A stretch of 64,000 nucleotides of DNA, from positions 496,001-560,000 of the forward strand of contig NZ_JBFAPA010000001.1 of NCBI RefSeq assembly GCF_040675465.1, written 5' to 3'. The notes under the pieces were generated by a model, which saw nothing but the letters and a program-made list of their open reading frames with translations, ran no database searches and was not told the DNA's origin. This stretch comes from Kibdelosporangium sp040675465 (lineage in GTDB: Bacteria > Actinomycetota > Actinomycetes > Mycobacteriales > Pseudonocardiaceae). A program made the translations under genes and the position numbers. Positions 26,701 through 35,178 of the stretch are shown piece after piece; position 1 is the first letter of the stretch, and the number at the start of each line of letters is the position of its first letter.

Positions 26701-28161
26701 TCGGCAGGGCCCGATTCGGCGGCCGACTCATCCGCCCACGTCCCGGCCGACCCAGCGGTTGGGCTGGACTGGATGTCCAGATCGGCTGCAGAGACCGACT
26801 CATCGGCAGCGTCCGATGTGGTCTCCGACCCGGCGGCCCAAGGCGGGGCTGGCTCAGCGGCGGAGCCCGCCTGAGAGTCCAGGTCAGCAGCCCACGACTG
26901 GCCCGGCTCGGCACCGGCGCCCAACTCGGCATCCGACTCGCCTGCCCATACCGCAGCTGATTCAGCGCCCGAACCCGACTGAGCTTCCACGTCAGCAGCC
27001 CACGACTGGCCCGACTCAGCATCCGACTCGCCTGCCCAAGACGGGGCTGGCTCAGCGGCGGAGCCCGCCTGAGAGTCCAGGTCAGCAGCCCACGACTGGC
27101 CCGGCTCGGCACCGGTACCCAACTCGGCATCCGACTCGCCTGCCCAAGACGGGGCTGGCTCAGCGGCGGAGCCCGCCTGAGAGTCCAGGTCAGCAGCCCA
27201 CGACTGGCCCGGCTCGGCACCGGTNCCNNNNNNNNNNNNNNNNNNNNNNNNNNNNNNNNNNNNNNNNNNNNNNNNNNNNNNNNNNNNNNNNNNNNNNNNN
27301 NNNNNNNNNNNNNNNNNNNNNGGTACCCAACTCGGCATCCGACTCGCCTGCCCACGCCGCCACTGACTCAGCGCCCGAACCCGACCGAGGATCCACGTCA
27401 GCAGCCCACGACTGGCCCGACTCAACACCGGCGCCCAACTCGGCATCCGACTCGCCTGCCCACATCGGAGTTGACTCAGTGCCCGACTGCGCTTCCAGGT
27501 CGGCGGCCCACTCCGGGGCCGGCTCACGCCCCGGCTCGTCTGTCCAGGCCGACTCGGCCGCCGGGCCGGACTCAGTGTCCGTCTCCTCTGCCAGGGCCGA
27601 GGTCGGCTCAGCGGCCGGGCCCGGCTCGCCTGCAGTGTCCGGCTCAGCAGCGGCTGGCTCGGCCACCTCGGCCGAGGCTGGCTCAGCAGCCGAGTCTGGT
27701 CGCGCTTCCGGCTCATCTGCCGAGGCCGACTCAGCGTCGGGGCTCGGTTGCGTGTCCGGCTGATCGCCGTGGGACTCAGCGGAGGTCGGTTGGGGGTCCG
27801 GCTGATCGGTGGTCGGGTCGTCTGCCTCAGCGGTGGGTTCCAGGTCGGCATCGGAGTGTTGCTCCTCCTCGGCCGAGGGCGGCTCCACGTCCTGGACCGC
27901 CTCACTCACTGACGTTGGCTCGGGGTCCTGGTCTCCCGAGGCCGGCACCGGGAGTTCCGCGGCCGCCGCCTCAGACCCACCAGCCGAGACCGGCTCGGTG
28001 GCAGGGGCGCCAAGTGCGGACGGTTCCCCCTGCTCACCACCCGCGTCAGACTCGACGTCGGCCGGAGACGCGTGGGGGTCGGCGGGCACCGGGGATGTGG
28101 AGGAGGTGGCGGGGAGGTCGTCGTCGGCGGTCGGCCACTCCGGGTGTCGCTGGTCTGACAC
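23757..28161 (-). CDS. dacB: D-alanyl-D-alanine carboxypeptidase/endopeptidase (PBP4/DacB type) with giant cytoplasmic repeat region; interrupted by assembly gap
   Basis: The catalytic part (about 24990-23757) is a PBP4-class (S13) peptidase: SxxK in MPASTAKVL, the SDN triad residue set in LQISDNVLAE, and KTG in RAKTGTLSG. It trims peptidoglycan stem peptides outside the membrane. Before it is a single transmembrane helix (KKKALLITAAAVVVVAVGVAFG, about 25070-25150). The first roughly 1000 residues, beginning MSDQRHPEW at 28161, are therefore cytoplasmic: Ala/Glu/Ser-rich acidic repeats, then a Pro/Thr/Gly-rich stretch. The reading frame upstream of the N gap does not match the frame downstream, so the gap length is only nominal and the true length is unknown. 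Mycobacterial Rv3627c lacks such a region. It is divergent from ppa. Confidence 0.88.
25395..26420 (-). repeat. GLxPV(R/K)P peptide motifs and collagen-like Gly-Pro tract in the DacB cytoplasmic region
   Basis: At least six copies of a peptide resembling PATLSGVEPVKP, PTVSGLKPVKP, PATVTGLTPVRP and PTVAGLAPVRP are spread over about 340 residues. Between the last two lies a Pro/Gly/Asn-rich, QGKTGPLNAPGKPG-like tract. The regular Thr-(S/T/A)-G-hydrophobic-x-P-V core suggests a repeated short binding peptide. Confidence 0.7.
26840..27480 (-). repeat. 108-base tandem repeats coding for 36-residue acidic units
   Basis: Units of 36 residues (QSWAADLDSQAGSAAEPAP, then SWAGESDAELGTGAEPG) recur five or more times, some truncated or diverged. 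At least two adjacent units (about 27010-27220) are almost identical at DNA level, which explains the assembly gap inside the array. Confidence 0.85.
27225..27321. other. Assembly gap (N run)
   Basis: Ninety-five undetermined bases (27225 and 27228-27321) fall within the 108-base repeats. The dacB frames on the two sides do not agree across this number of bases, so the gap size is a placeholder and repeat copies may be missing. Confidence 0.95.
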
Positions 28162-28276
28162 TCAGTCCTCCTGGTCAACATCACATCGGTACCAGCCGCC
28201 GTGATGCCGGCCGAGTCCACGTCGTGGTCCAGACTAGTGGCGGACACCGACCGAAGATGATGAGCGAGGAAAGCGC

Positions 28277-28759
28277 GTGGAGTTCGACGTCACGATCGAG
28301 ATCCCCAAGGGCGTACGCAACAAGTACGAGATGGACCACGAGACGGGGCGGATCCGGTTGGACCGGACTCTGTTCACCGCCACCCAGTACCCGGCCGACT
28401 ACGGCTTCGTGGACAACACGCTCGGCGAGGACGGCGACCCGCTGGACGCGCTCGTGCTGGTGCAGGAGCCGACGTTCCCGGGCTGCCTGATCCGCAGCCG
28501 CGCGATCGGCATGTTCCGGATGACCGACGAGAAGGGCGGCGACGACAAGGTCCTCTGCGTCCCGGCCGACGACCCCCGCTCGGAGCACCTGCGGGACATC
28601 CACCACCTCAACGAGTTCTACCGCCTGGAGATCCAGCACTTCTTCGAGGTCTACAAGGACCTCGAGCCGGGCAAGAGCGTGGAGGGCGCGACCTGGGTCG
28701 GCCGCGTCGAGGCCGAGGCCGAGATCAACCGGTCCTACGAGCGTCTGAAGAACCACTAA
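28277..28759 (+). CDS. ppa: Inorganic pyrophosphatase
   Basis: The 160-residue family I enzyme reads EFDVTIEIPKGVRNKYE, with YPADYGFVDNTLGEDGDPLDALVL containing the metal-binding aspartates, then DDKVLCVPADD and HFFEVYKDLEPGK. It hydrolyses pyrophosphate to drive biosynthesis. The GTG start has GAGGAAAG upstream. It is divergent from dacB, as in mycobacteria. Confidence 0.97.
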   Translation: MEFDVTIEIPKGVRNKYEMDHETGRIRLDRTLFTATQYPADYGFVDNTLGEDGDPLDALVLVQEPTFPGCLIRSRAIGMFRMTDEKGGDDKVLCVPADDPRSEHLRDIHHLNEFYRLEIQHFFEVYKDLEPGKSVEGATWVGRVEAEAEINRSYERLKNH

Positions 28760-28770
28760 CTGAACAAAAA

Positions 28771-28798
28771 GGCCCCCGGGACAACCCGGGGGCCTTTT
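28771..28798 (+). terminator. Bidirectional terminator between ppa and the MFS exporter
   Basis: A perfect 10-base-pair GC-rich stem (28771-28780 with 28785-28794) is followed by TTTT. On the other strand the A-run before it gives TTTTT, so it can end both converging transcripts. Confidence 0.9.
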
Positions 28799-28808
28799 CA
28801 GTAATCCG

Positions 28809-30473
28809 TCAGTGCACCGCCACCGGTGCGGCAGCTGCCTCCTCGGCCTGCTGCTGCACGCGCGACTTGTTCGACAGCGGGATCTCCTTGACGAACCAGA
28901 CCAGCGCGAACGCGACCAGCATCACGATCCCGCCGACCATGAACACGGTGTCCAGCGAGCTGGCGAAGCCCTGCAGGATCGGCCGGGCCAGCGCCGGGTC
29001 CATGTGGTTGAGGAACTCGGTGTTGTTCAGGTCGAGCCCGCCACCGCCCTGCAGGCCCTGGGCCGCGCCGGCGTTCGCCGGGTTCTGCAGCGCCGCGATG
29101 AACGCCGGGTCCGTGCGGGCCGAGGCGAACGCCGAGGCGATCCGGTCGGCCACCACGCCGAACAGGATGGACAGGAACACCGCGGTGCCCACCGTGCCAC
29201 CGATCGACCGGAAGAACGTCGCCGACGAGGTCGCCACGCCCATGTCCTGCACCGGCGCCTCGGCCTGGATCGCCAGCAACAGGCTCTGCATGCACAGGCC
29301 GAGCCCTGCACCGGCCAGCAACATCACCAGCATGGTCTGCCAGAGCGCGGTGTCCACGGTGATCTGCGCGAACAGGAACAACGCCACCGCGGTCGCGCCG
29401 GTGCCCAGGATCGGGAAGATCTTGTACCGGCCCGTCTTCGAGGTGAACCGGCCGCTGCTCATCGCCGAGACCATGATGCCGAGCACCATCGGCAGCGACA
29501 TCAGACCGGACTCGGTCGGCGTCGCGCCCTTGACGATCTGCAGGTACAGCGGCAGCGACATCATCATCCCGAACATCCCGATGCCCATGATGAAGTTGAT
29601 GACGTTCACCAGGGAGAACACCGGGCGGCGGAACATCCGCATCGGCAGCAGCGCCGCGTCGCCCATCCAGCGCTCGACGAACACGAACGCCACCAGGCCG
29701 ACGAAACCGGTCACGAACATGGCGATCGAGGCGGTCGAGCCCCAGCCCCACTCGCGGCCCTGCTCGGCCACGATCAGCAACGGCACCAGGCCCAGGGTCA
29801 GCGTGCCCGCGCCCCAGAAGTCGATCCGCTGCCGCACCTTGACATGCGGCACGTTCAGTACCCGCGAGACGACCACGAGAGCCAGCAGCGCGATCGGCAC
29901 GTTGAGCAGGAACACCCAGCGCCAACCGGTGATGCCGGCGAACGTGTCCAGGCCGGCGAACAGGCCGCCGATCAACGGACCGGCCACACTGGACAGTCCC
30001 CAGACGCCCATGAAGTAACCGGTGTAGCGGCTGCGCTCCCGCGGCGTGGTGATGTCGGCGATGATCGCCAGCGCCAGCGACATCAGGCCACCGGCACCGA
30101 GGCCCTGCACCGCGCGGAACGCGGCGAGCTCGTACATCGAGGTCGCGATGCCCGACAGCAGCGAGCCCGCCAGGAACACCGAGATCGCGGTGAGGTACAT
30201 CGGCTTGCGCCCGAAGATGTCGGACAGCTTGCCGTACAACGGGGTGGAGATGGTCGCGGTGATCAGGTACGCGGTGGTGGCCCAGGCCTGGATGGTCTGG
30301 CCGTGCAACTGGTCGGCGATGGTGCGCATGGCCGAGCCCATGATCGTCTGATCGAGGGCGGCCAGGAACATGCCGAGCATCAGCCCGGACAGAATCGTCA
30401 GGATCTGCCGGTGGCTCAGCGCGCCGGCCCGTTCGGGGGCTGCCCCAGTGGCGGCTGTGGCCTGGTCTGACAT
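28809..30473 (-). CDS. DHA2-family (14-TMS) MFS multidrug exporter
   Basis: The 554-residue protein has 14 hydrophobic segments and the DHA2 motifs: LDQTIMGSAMRTI in TM1, the GKLSDIFGRKP loop (motif A), GLGAGGLMSLALAIIAD, and antiporter motif C-like GVWGLSSVAGPLIGG. It resembles EmrB/QacA proton-coupled drug exporters. It begins immediately at the end of the MarR gene (TGATG overlap), so the two are co-expressed and the regulator probably controls the exporter. Confidence 0.92.
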   Translation of the reverse strand: MSDQATAATGAAPERAGALSHRQILTILSGLMLGMFLAALDQTIMGSAMRTIADQLHGQTIQAWATTAYLITATISTPLYGKLSDIFGRKPMYLTAISVFLAGSLLSGIATSMYELAAFRAVQGLGAGGLMSLALAIIADITTPRERSRYTGYFMGVWGLSSVAGPLIGGLFAGLDTFAGITGWRWVFLLNVPIALLALVVVSRVLNVPHVKVRQRIDFWGAGTLTLGLVPLLIVAEQGREWGWGSTASIAMFVTGFVGLVAFVFVERWMGDAALLPMRMFRRPVFSLVNVINFIMGIGMFGMMMSLPLYLQIVKGATPTESGLMSLPMVLGIMVSAMSSGRFTSKTGRYKIFPILGTGATAVALFLFAQITVDTALWQTMLVMLLAGAGLGLCMQSLLLAIQAEAPVQDMGVATSSATFFRSIGGTVGTAVFLSILFGVVADRIASAFASARTDPAFIAALQNPANAGAAQGLQGGGGLDLNNTEFLNHMDPALARPILQGFASSLDTVFMVGGIVMLVAFALVWFVKEIPLSNKSRVQQQAEEAAAAPVAVH

Positions 30474-31024
30474 CAGTTCTCCTCTGCGGCGCGCGCCTGT
30501 TCGGCGGCGCACTGTTCGATAATGTCCGGAATGTGGCGTTCGTGGTCGGTCACGAACCGCTCGAACAGTTCGGCGAACCGTTCGCGGTCGGCCTCCGGCC
30601 AGTGCGCCAGAAACCGGGCGATCGAGCCGGCCTTCTGCCGCTTGCGGGTCTCCAGGAGCTGGTGCCCCTTGTCGGTGACCGCGAGCAGGCTGGCCCGGCC
30701 GTCGGCCGGGTCGGCACGACGCTCGATCAAGCCGTCCTTGACCAGCGCGGCTACCTGCCGGCTGATCGTCGAGGGGTCCGAGAAGACCGCCTCGGCCAGC
30801 GCGTTGGACCGCATCGGCCCCATCGCCGTCAACGCGTGCAGCAGGATCATCGACGTCCGGTCGATCCCCAACTTCGCCAGCTGCGACGCCACCGCGGTCC
30901 ACTGCCGGGACATGCCCATCATGGCGTTGCCGATCCGCGTGCCCAACTCCATTTCCCGTGGGGTCAGTTCGTCAGCCATCGTCTCGACGGGTGCTGCGGC
31001 CATGATGGTTCCCTCGTTGCTCAC
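30473..31024 (-). CDS. MarR-family transcriptional regulator
   Basis: The 183-residue winged-helix protein has the recognition helix region AVFSDPSTISRQVAALVKDGLIERRADPADGRAS followed by VTDKGHQL, the MarR signature. The upstream inverted repeats at 31036-31069 are the likely operator, giving autorepression and control of the MFS gene behind it. The start is GTG. Confidence 0.92.
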   Translation of the reverse strand: MSNEGTIMAAAPVETMADELTPREMELGTRIGNAMMGMSRQWTAVASQLAKLGIDRTSMILLHALTAMGPMRSNALAEAVFSDPSTISRQVAALVKDGLIERRADPADGRASLLAVTDKGHQLLETRKRQKAGSIARFLAHWPEADRERFAELFERFVTDHERHIPDIIEQCAAEQARAAEEN

Positions 31025-31035
31025 TCTGTGTGATT

Positions 31036-31069
31036 GCTTGTATCAGCCAATTACTTGTTCGATACAAGC
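31036..31069. promoter_or_regulatory. Candidate MarR operator
   Basis: A perfect inverted repeat GCTTGTATC (31036-31044) and GATACAAGC (31061-31069) is separated by 16 bases. A shorter CTTGT/ACAAG dyad (31054-31068) overlaps the right arm. It lies 12 to 45 bases upstream of the MarR start, the expected place for autorepression. Confidence 0.65.
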
Positions 31070-31128
31070 ATGCGCTTCGATGGTTGACCGATGCAAACAA
31101 TTAAGCTGTGAGCCGAATCGCAGCACGG

Positions 31129-32004
31129 TCAGTGCGCGGGGGTGAACTCCCGGTGAGCCAGCGCGGCCGCGCCGATGGCGACGGCATGGTCTCCTAGCTG
31201 GGCGGATTCGATGAGCAGACCCTTGTTCGGGTCCAGCACGGACGCCTGGACGGCCGCCCGGCACGACTCCTCGAGCAGGTCCCACGCACCCAGCACGCCA
31301 CCGCCGAGGACCGCGATCTGGCTGTCCAGGATCGTCGCGACGGTCGCGATGGCCTGCCCCAGCGCCGCGCCCGCCGCCGAGTAGACGTTCATGGCGGCTC
31401 GGTCGCCCGCTCGGGCACGGTCTGCCACCTGGATGGCACCAATGTTCTGCCCGTACCGGCGGCTGATCGACAAACCGGAGGCCACCGATTCAAGGTGCCC
31501 GCGCGCCCCACAAGTACACGGCTCGTCACCGAACCCAGGCGTGTGGCCGATCTCCCCCGCCCCACCACCCGCGCCGTGCAGCAGCACGCCGTCGCTGATC
31601 AGCGCGCCGCCGATGCCGGTGCCGACGGTGATCCCGAACGCGTGCCGGAACCCTTTCGCCGCACCCGCGACGGCTTCGCCATGCAGGAACGCGTTGACGT
31701 CGTTGTCCACCACCACGGGAAGGCCCAGCTCGCGCGTGAAGACATCGCCCAGCCTGGTGCCCGCCCAGCCGGGAAAGGAGTCGCTGGCCGCGGTGACTTG
31801 ACCGGTCACCGGGTCGATCACCCCTGCCGCACCGACACCGATCCCCTGCGCACCGGCGCTGATCTCACGGGCGAGCTCGACCGCTGTGCCGAGCATCCGG
31901 CCCGGTGCCGACTCCGCGCGGCGGCTGTCCAGGATCGTCAAGCCGTCGTCGCACCGGACCACTTCGATCTTGGTGCCGCCGATGTCCACGCCGAGCCAGC
32001 TCAT
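31129..32004 (-). CDS. ROK-family sugar kinase
   Basis: The 291-residue protein starts SWLGVDIGGTKIEVV (phosphate-1 ATP motif) and has VVVDNDVNAF with the catalytic Asp, VGTGIGGALI, and the ROK zinc region EIGHTPGFGDEPCTCGARGHLE. There is no DNA-binding domain, so it is a kinase and not a repressor; glucose, GlcNAc or ManNAc are usual substrates. In the zinc motif (CxCGxxGCxE in most ROK proteins) the third Cys is replaced by His. It is divergent from cutC. Confidence 0.88.
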   Translation of the reverse strand: MSWLGVDIGGTKIEVVRCDDGLTILDSRRAESAPGRMLGTAVELAREISAGAQGIGVGAAGVIDPVTGQVTAASDSFPGWAGTRLGDVFTRELGLPVVVDNDVNAFLHGEAVAGAAKGFRHAFGITVGTGIGGALISDGVLLHGAGGGAGEIGHTPGFGDEPCTCGARGHLESVASGLSISRRYGQNIGAIQVADRARAGDRAAMNVYSAAGAALGQAIATVATILDSQIAVLGGGVLGAWDLLEESCRAAVQASVLDPNKGLLIESAQLGDHAVAIGAAALAHREFTPAH

Positions 32005-32049
32005 CGATGCTCGATCCGGCAAGCAGATCTTCGGGAGATACTCACGGCC

Positions 32050-32769
32050 ATGCAGGTGGAGATCAGTGTGGAGTCGTTGGCAGGCGCGAGAATCGCCCAG
32101 GAGGCCGGTGCGGACCGGGTGGAGCTGTGCGGTTCGCTGTCCGAGGGCGGCCTCACACCCAGCTGGGGCCTGATGTGGCTGGTCCCTGGGGTGATCGACG
32201 CGCACGTGCTGATCCGGCCACGGCCGGGCGACTTCAGGTACTCCGGCGACGAACTGGACGTGATGTTCAAGGACATCGAGGGTGTGGTGCTGTCGGGTGC
32301 CGACGGGATCGTGATCGGCGCGCTCGGCGAGGACGGCCTGCTGGACCCGGTCTGCGAGGAGTTCGTCCAGGCCGCCGGGGAGCTGGAGGTCACGCTGCAT
32401 CGCGCGATCGACGTCAGCGCCTCTCCCGAGCGCGTACTCGACCAGGCGATGGAGATGGGGTTCGCCCGGGTGCTCACCTCGGGGCAGCAGCGGTCCGCGG
32501 TGGACGGTGCCCCGCTGATCAAGTCCCTGGTGGCGCAGGCGGGTTCGGACATCGAGATCATGGCGTGCGGCGGGGTGCGCGCGTCGAACGCCCTGGAGGT
32601 CATCGCGGCCACCGGGGCTGCCGCCGTGCACGCTGCCCCGCGAAAGCCGGTGACCGGGGTGCCTGGCGGCATGGTGTCGTACGCGGGCGCTGGTGTGCCC
32701 GAAGGGTTCGACCACTTCGAGACCGACGCCGACGAGGTCACGGCGCTGTGTGCGGTCATCCGCGGCTGA
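32050..32769 (+). CDS. CutC family protein
   Basis: The 239-residue TIM-barrel protein reads EISVESLAGARIAQEAGADRVELCGSLSEGGLTPS, then LIRPRPGDFRYS, LHRAIDVSASP and the C-terminal IMACGGVRASNALE, all standard CutC motifs. The copper-homeostasis name comes from early E. coli work and has been questioned. It stands beside a ROK kinase and an importer, which favours a metabolic role. Its last 14 bases overlap the end of the converging ATPase gene. Confidence 0.9.
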   Translation: MQVEISVESLAGARIAQEAGADRVELCGSLSEGGLTPSWGLMWLVPGVIDAHVLIRPRPGDFRYSGDELDVMFKDIEGVVLSGADGIVIGALGEDGLLDPVCEEFVQAAGELEVTLHRAIDVSASPERVLDQAMEMGFARVLTSGQQRSAVDGAPLIKSLVAQAGSDIEIMACGGVRASNALEVIAATGAAAVHAAPRKPVTGVPGGMVSYAGAGVPEGFDHFETDADEVTALCAVIRG

Positions 32770-34327
32770 CCCGCCGTTCGCGCTGCTCAACCGGATCCGG
32801 CACGGGCGCCGCGGCGAGCAACTTCTTCGTGTAATCCTCTTGCGGGGCACCGAAAACGTCGTTCCGGGCGCCCTGTTCGACGATTTTTCCTTGGTGCATC
32901 ACGGCGACGCGGTTGGCGAGCAGGTCGACCACGGCGAGGTCGTGGCTGATGAACAGGCACGAGAACGCGAACTGCTGCTGCAGGTCGAGGAACAGCTGCA
33001 GGATGCTCGCCTGTACGGAGACGTCGAGCGCGCTCGTGGGTTCGTCGGCGATCAGCAGGTCGGGGTTGAGGGCGAGGGCTCGGGCGATGCTCACCCGCTG
33101 GCGTTGTCCCCCGGACAACTCGTGCGGGTAGCGGTCCTTCAGGGCCTCGCCCAGCTCGACCGCGTCGAGCAGCTCGGCGACCCGTTCCTTGCGGTTCTTC
33201 TTGTGGTGCAGGACAAGGGGTTCGCCGATGCACTCGGCGACGGTCATCCGCGGGTCCAATGAGGACGCCGGGTCCTGGAAGATCATCCCGATCCGGGAGC
33301 GCAGCGGCTTGAGCCGCTTCGGCGAGGCGATGTCCTGACCGAACAGCTCGATCGTGCCCGCGGTGGGTTTCTGCAGGCCGACCGCGCACCGGCCGACGGT
33401 CGTCTTGCCCGAGCCGGACTCGCCGACCAGGCCGAGCACCTCGCCTTTGCCGATCTCGAAGGAGATCCCGTCGACCGCCCGGTGGCCGCCGAAGGACACG
33501 GTGAGGCCGTCGACCTTGAGCACGGGCTCGGCGGGTTCCGGCTTCTTGGTGCCTTCGCCGAGGCGCGGCACGGCTTTCAGCAGGCGCTTGGTGTAGTCGT
33601 GGCGGGGCTTGAGCAGGACGTCCTCGACCGGGCCCTGCTCGACGATCTTCCCCTGGTACATCACGATCACGCGGTCGGCGAGGTCGGCGACGACGCCCAT
33701 GCTGTGGGTGATCAGCACGATCGCGGTGCCGAGGCGGTCTCTCAGGTCGCGGAGCAGTTCGAGGATCTCGGCCTGGACGGTCACGTCGAGGGCGGTCGTC
33801 GGTTCATCCGCGATGATCACCTTGGGGTCGCAGGCGATCGCCATCGCGATCATCACTCGCTGCCGCATGCCGCCGGAGAGTTCGTGTGGGTACTGCTTGA
33901 CGCGCAGTTCCGGTTTGTCGAGGCCCACCAATGTGAGCAGCTCGCGAACGCGGTCTTTTCGTTTGTCCTGGCCGAGGTCGCGGTGGAGTCTGATGGCCTC
34001 GTCGAGCTGCCAGCCGATCGTGCGGACCGGGTTGAGCGCGGTCATCGGTTCCTGGAAGACCATCGCGATCTCGTTGCCGCGCAACCTTCGCAGCTCGTCG
34101 GCGGGCAGGTCGAGGACCTCGTTGCCGCCCAGCCGGATGTCGCCCGTGACCAGCGCGCGCTTGGGAAGCAGGCCCATCGCGGACATCGCGGTGACCGTCT
34201 TGCCTGAGCCGGATTCGCCGACCACCGCGACCACTTCGCCCTCGCGGACGGCGAAGCTGACCGTGTTGACGGCTTGGACGTCACCGAACCGCACGGAAAG
34301 GTCGTCGAACTTCAGCACGACATCCAT
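32756..34327 (-). CDS. Oligopeptide ABC transporter, fused double ATPase (OppD-OppF type)
   Basis: The 523-residue protein contains two complete ABC ATPase domains. The first has GESGSGKTVTA, LSGGMRQRVMIAMA and IIADEPTTALD; the second has GESGSGKTTVGRC, LSGGQRQRVSIARA and LIADEPTSALD. Each ends with the peptide-transporter tail region (DYTKRLL and DYTKKLL). It powers the permease pair encoded upstream. The ATG overlaps the permease stop (TGATG). Confidence 0.94.
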   Translation of the reverse strand: MDVVLKFDDLSVRFGDVQAVNTVSFAVREGEVVAVVGESGSGKTVTAMSAMGLLPKRALVTGDIRLGGNEVLDLPADELRRLRGNEIAMVFQEPMTALNPVRTIGWQLDEAIRLHRDLGQDKRKDRVRELLTLVGLDKPELRVKQYPHELSGGMRQRVMIAMAIACDPKVIIADEPTTALDVTVQAEILELLRDLRDRLGTAIVLITHSMGVVADLADRVIVMYQGKIVEQGPVEDVLLKPRHDYTKRLLKAVPRLGEGTKKPEPAEPVLKVDGLTVSFGGHRAVDGISFEIGKGEVLGLVGESGSGKTTVGRCAVGLQKPTAGTIELFGQDIASPKRLKPLRSRIGMIFQDPASSLDPRMTVAECIGEPLVLHHKKNRKERVAELLDAVELGEALKDRYPHELSGGQRQRVSIARALALNPDLLIADEPTSALDVSVQASILQLFLDLQQQFAFSCLFISHDLAVVDLLANRVAVMHQGKIVEQGARNDVFGAPQEDYTKKLLAAAPVPDPVEQRERRVSRG

Positions 34328-35178
34328 CAGTGGCCCCCGAACTTGACGTCGAAGGCGTCCCGGAGGCCGTCGCCGATGAAGTTGAACGCGCACACCGTCA
34401 TCACGATCAGCAGCCCCGGCGGCAGGATCAGCCACCACGCGCCGTCGTGCGCGTAGGTGAGGCCGTCGCTGAGCATTCCGCCCCAGTTCGCCGCGGGCGG
34501 CGGAATGCCGAGGCCAAGGAAGCTGACATACGCGACGAGCAGGACGGCGTCCGCGATCTGGAAGGTCGCGTTGACGATCACCGTGCCGATGGCGTTCGGA
34601 ATGATGTGCCGACCGATGGCGCGGAGATTGCCGCCGCCCATCAGCCGCATCGACTCGACATACGCGCGGCCTTTGAGCGCAACGGATTCGGCGCGCATCA
34701 ACCGTGCCGGAACCAGCCACGACACGAGGCCGATGACGAGGATGAGCATGGGCACGCTCGGTGTCGTGATCGCGGCGGCGACCACAAGCAGGAATAGTGC
34801 GGGGATTGCGATTCCGGCGTCGACGACCCGCATCATCACCGCTTCGATCCAGCCTCCGGCGTATCCGGCTATCGCGCCCCACAGAGTGCCGATCAGTGTT
34901 GCGAGGACGCCCGCGGCGAGGCCGATCACCAGGCTCGTTTGTCCCGCGAGCATGAGGCGGCCGAGGAGGTCGTAGCCGAGGTCGTCCGTGCCCAGGGGGT
35001 GACCGTTGACTCCGGGTTTGAGACGGCCTTCTTTGAGCGCGGTGAGCACCTGCTCGGTGTGGTAGAAGAGCGGGCCGATGAAGCAGAAGACAAGGAGCAG
35101 GATCAGCAGGGTGAAGCCGACGATCGCGAGTTTGTTGCGCAGGAAGCGTTTCGCGCGCCTGACGTTGGGGCCGCTCAT
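34327..35178 (-). CDS. Peptide ABC transporter permease (OppC/DppC type)
   Basis: The 283-residue protein has six transmembrane helices and the permease coupling motif ESMRLMGGGNLRAIGRHIIPN (EAA loop). LGTDDLGYDLLGRLM, typical of DppC, lies in the periplasmic region. It starts with an overlap onto the end of the OppB-type gene. Confidence 0.93.
   Translation of the reverse strand: MSGPNVRRAKRFLRNKLAIVGFTLLILLLVFCFIGPLFYHTEQVLTALKEGRLKPGVNGHPLGTDDLGYDLLGRLMLAGQTSLVIGLAAGVLATLIGTLWGAIAGYAGGWIEAVMMRVVDAGIAIPALFLLVVAAAITTPSVPMLILVIGLVSWLVPARLMRAESVALKGRAYVESMRLMGGGNLRAIGRHIIPNAIGTVIVNATFQIADAVLLVAYVSFLGLGIPPPAANWGGMLSDGLTYAHDGAWWLILPPGLLIVMTVCAFNFIGDGLRDAFDVKFGGH

Noticed and set aside
26840..27480. 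Possible CRISPR array because of regular repeats
   Set aside because: The period is 108 bases with no unique spacers, and the repeats stay in frame and encode protein.
23757..27905. Single 1382-residue reading of dacB through the N gap
   Set aside because: Upstream of the gap that frame is Arg/Pro-rich nonsense; the real N-terminus from 28161 is in another frame because the N count is arbitrary.
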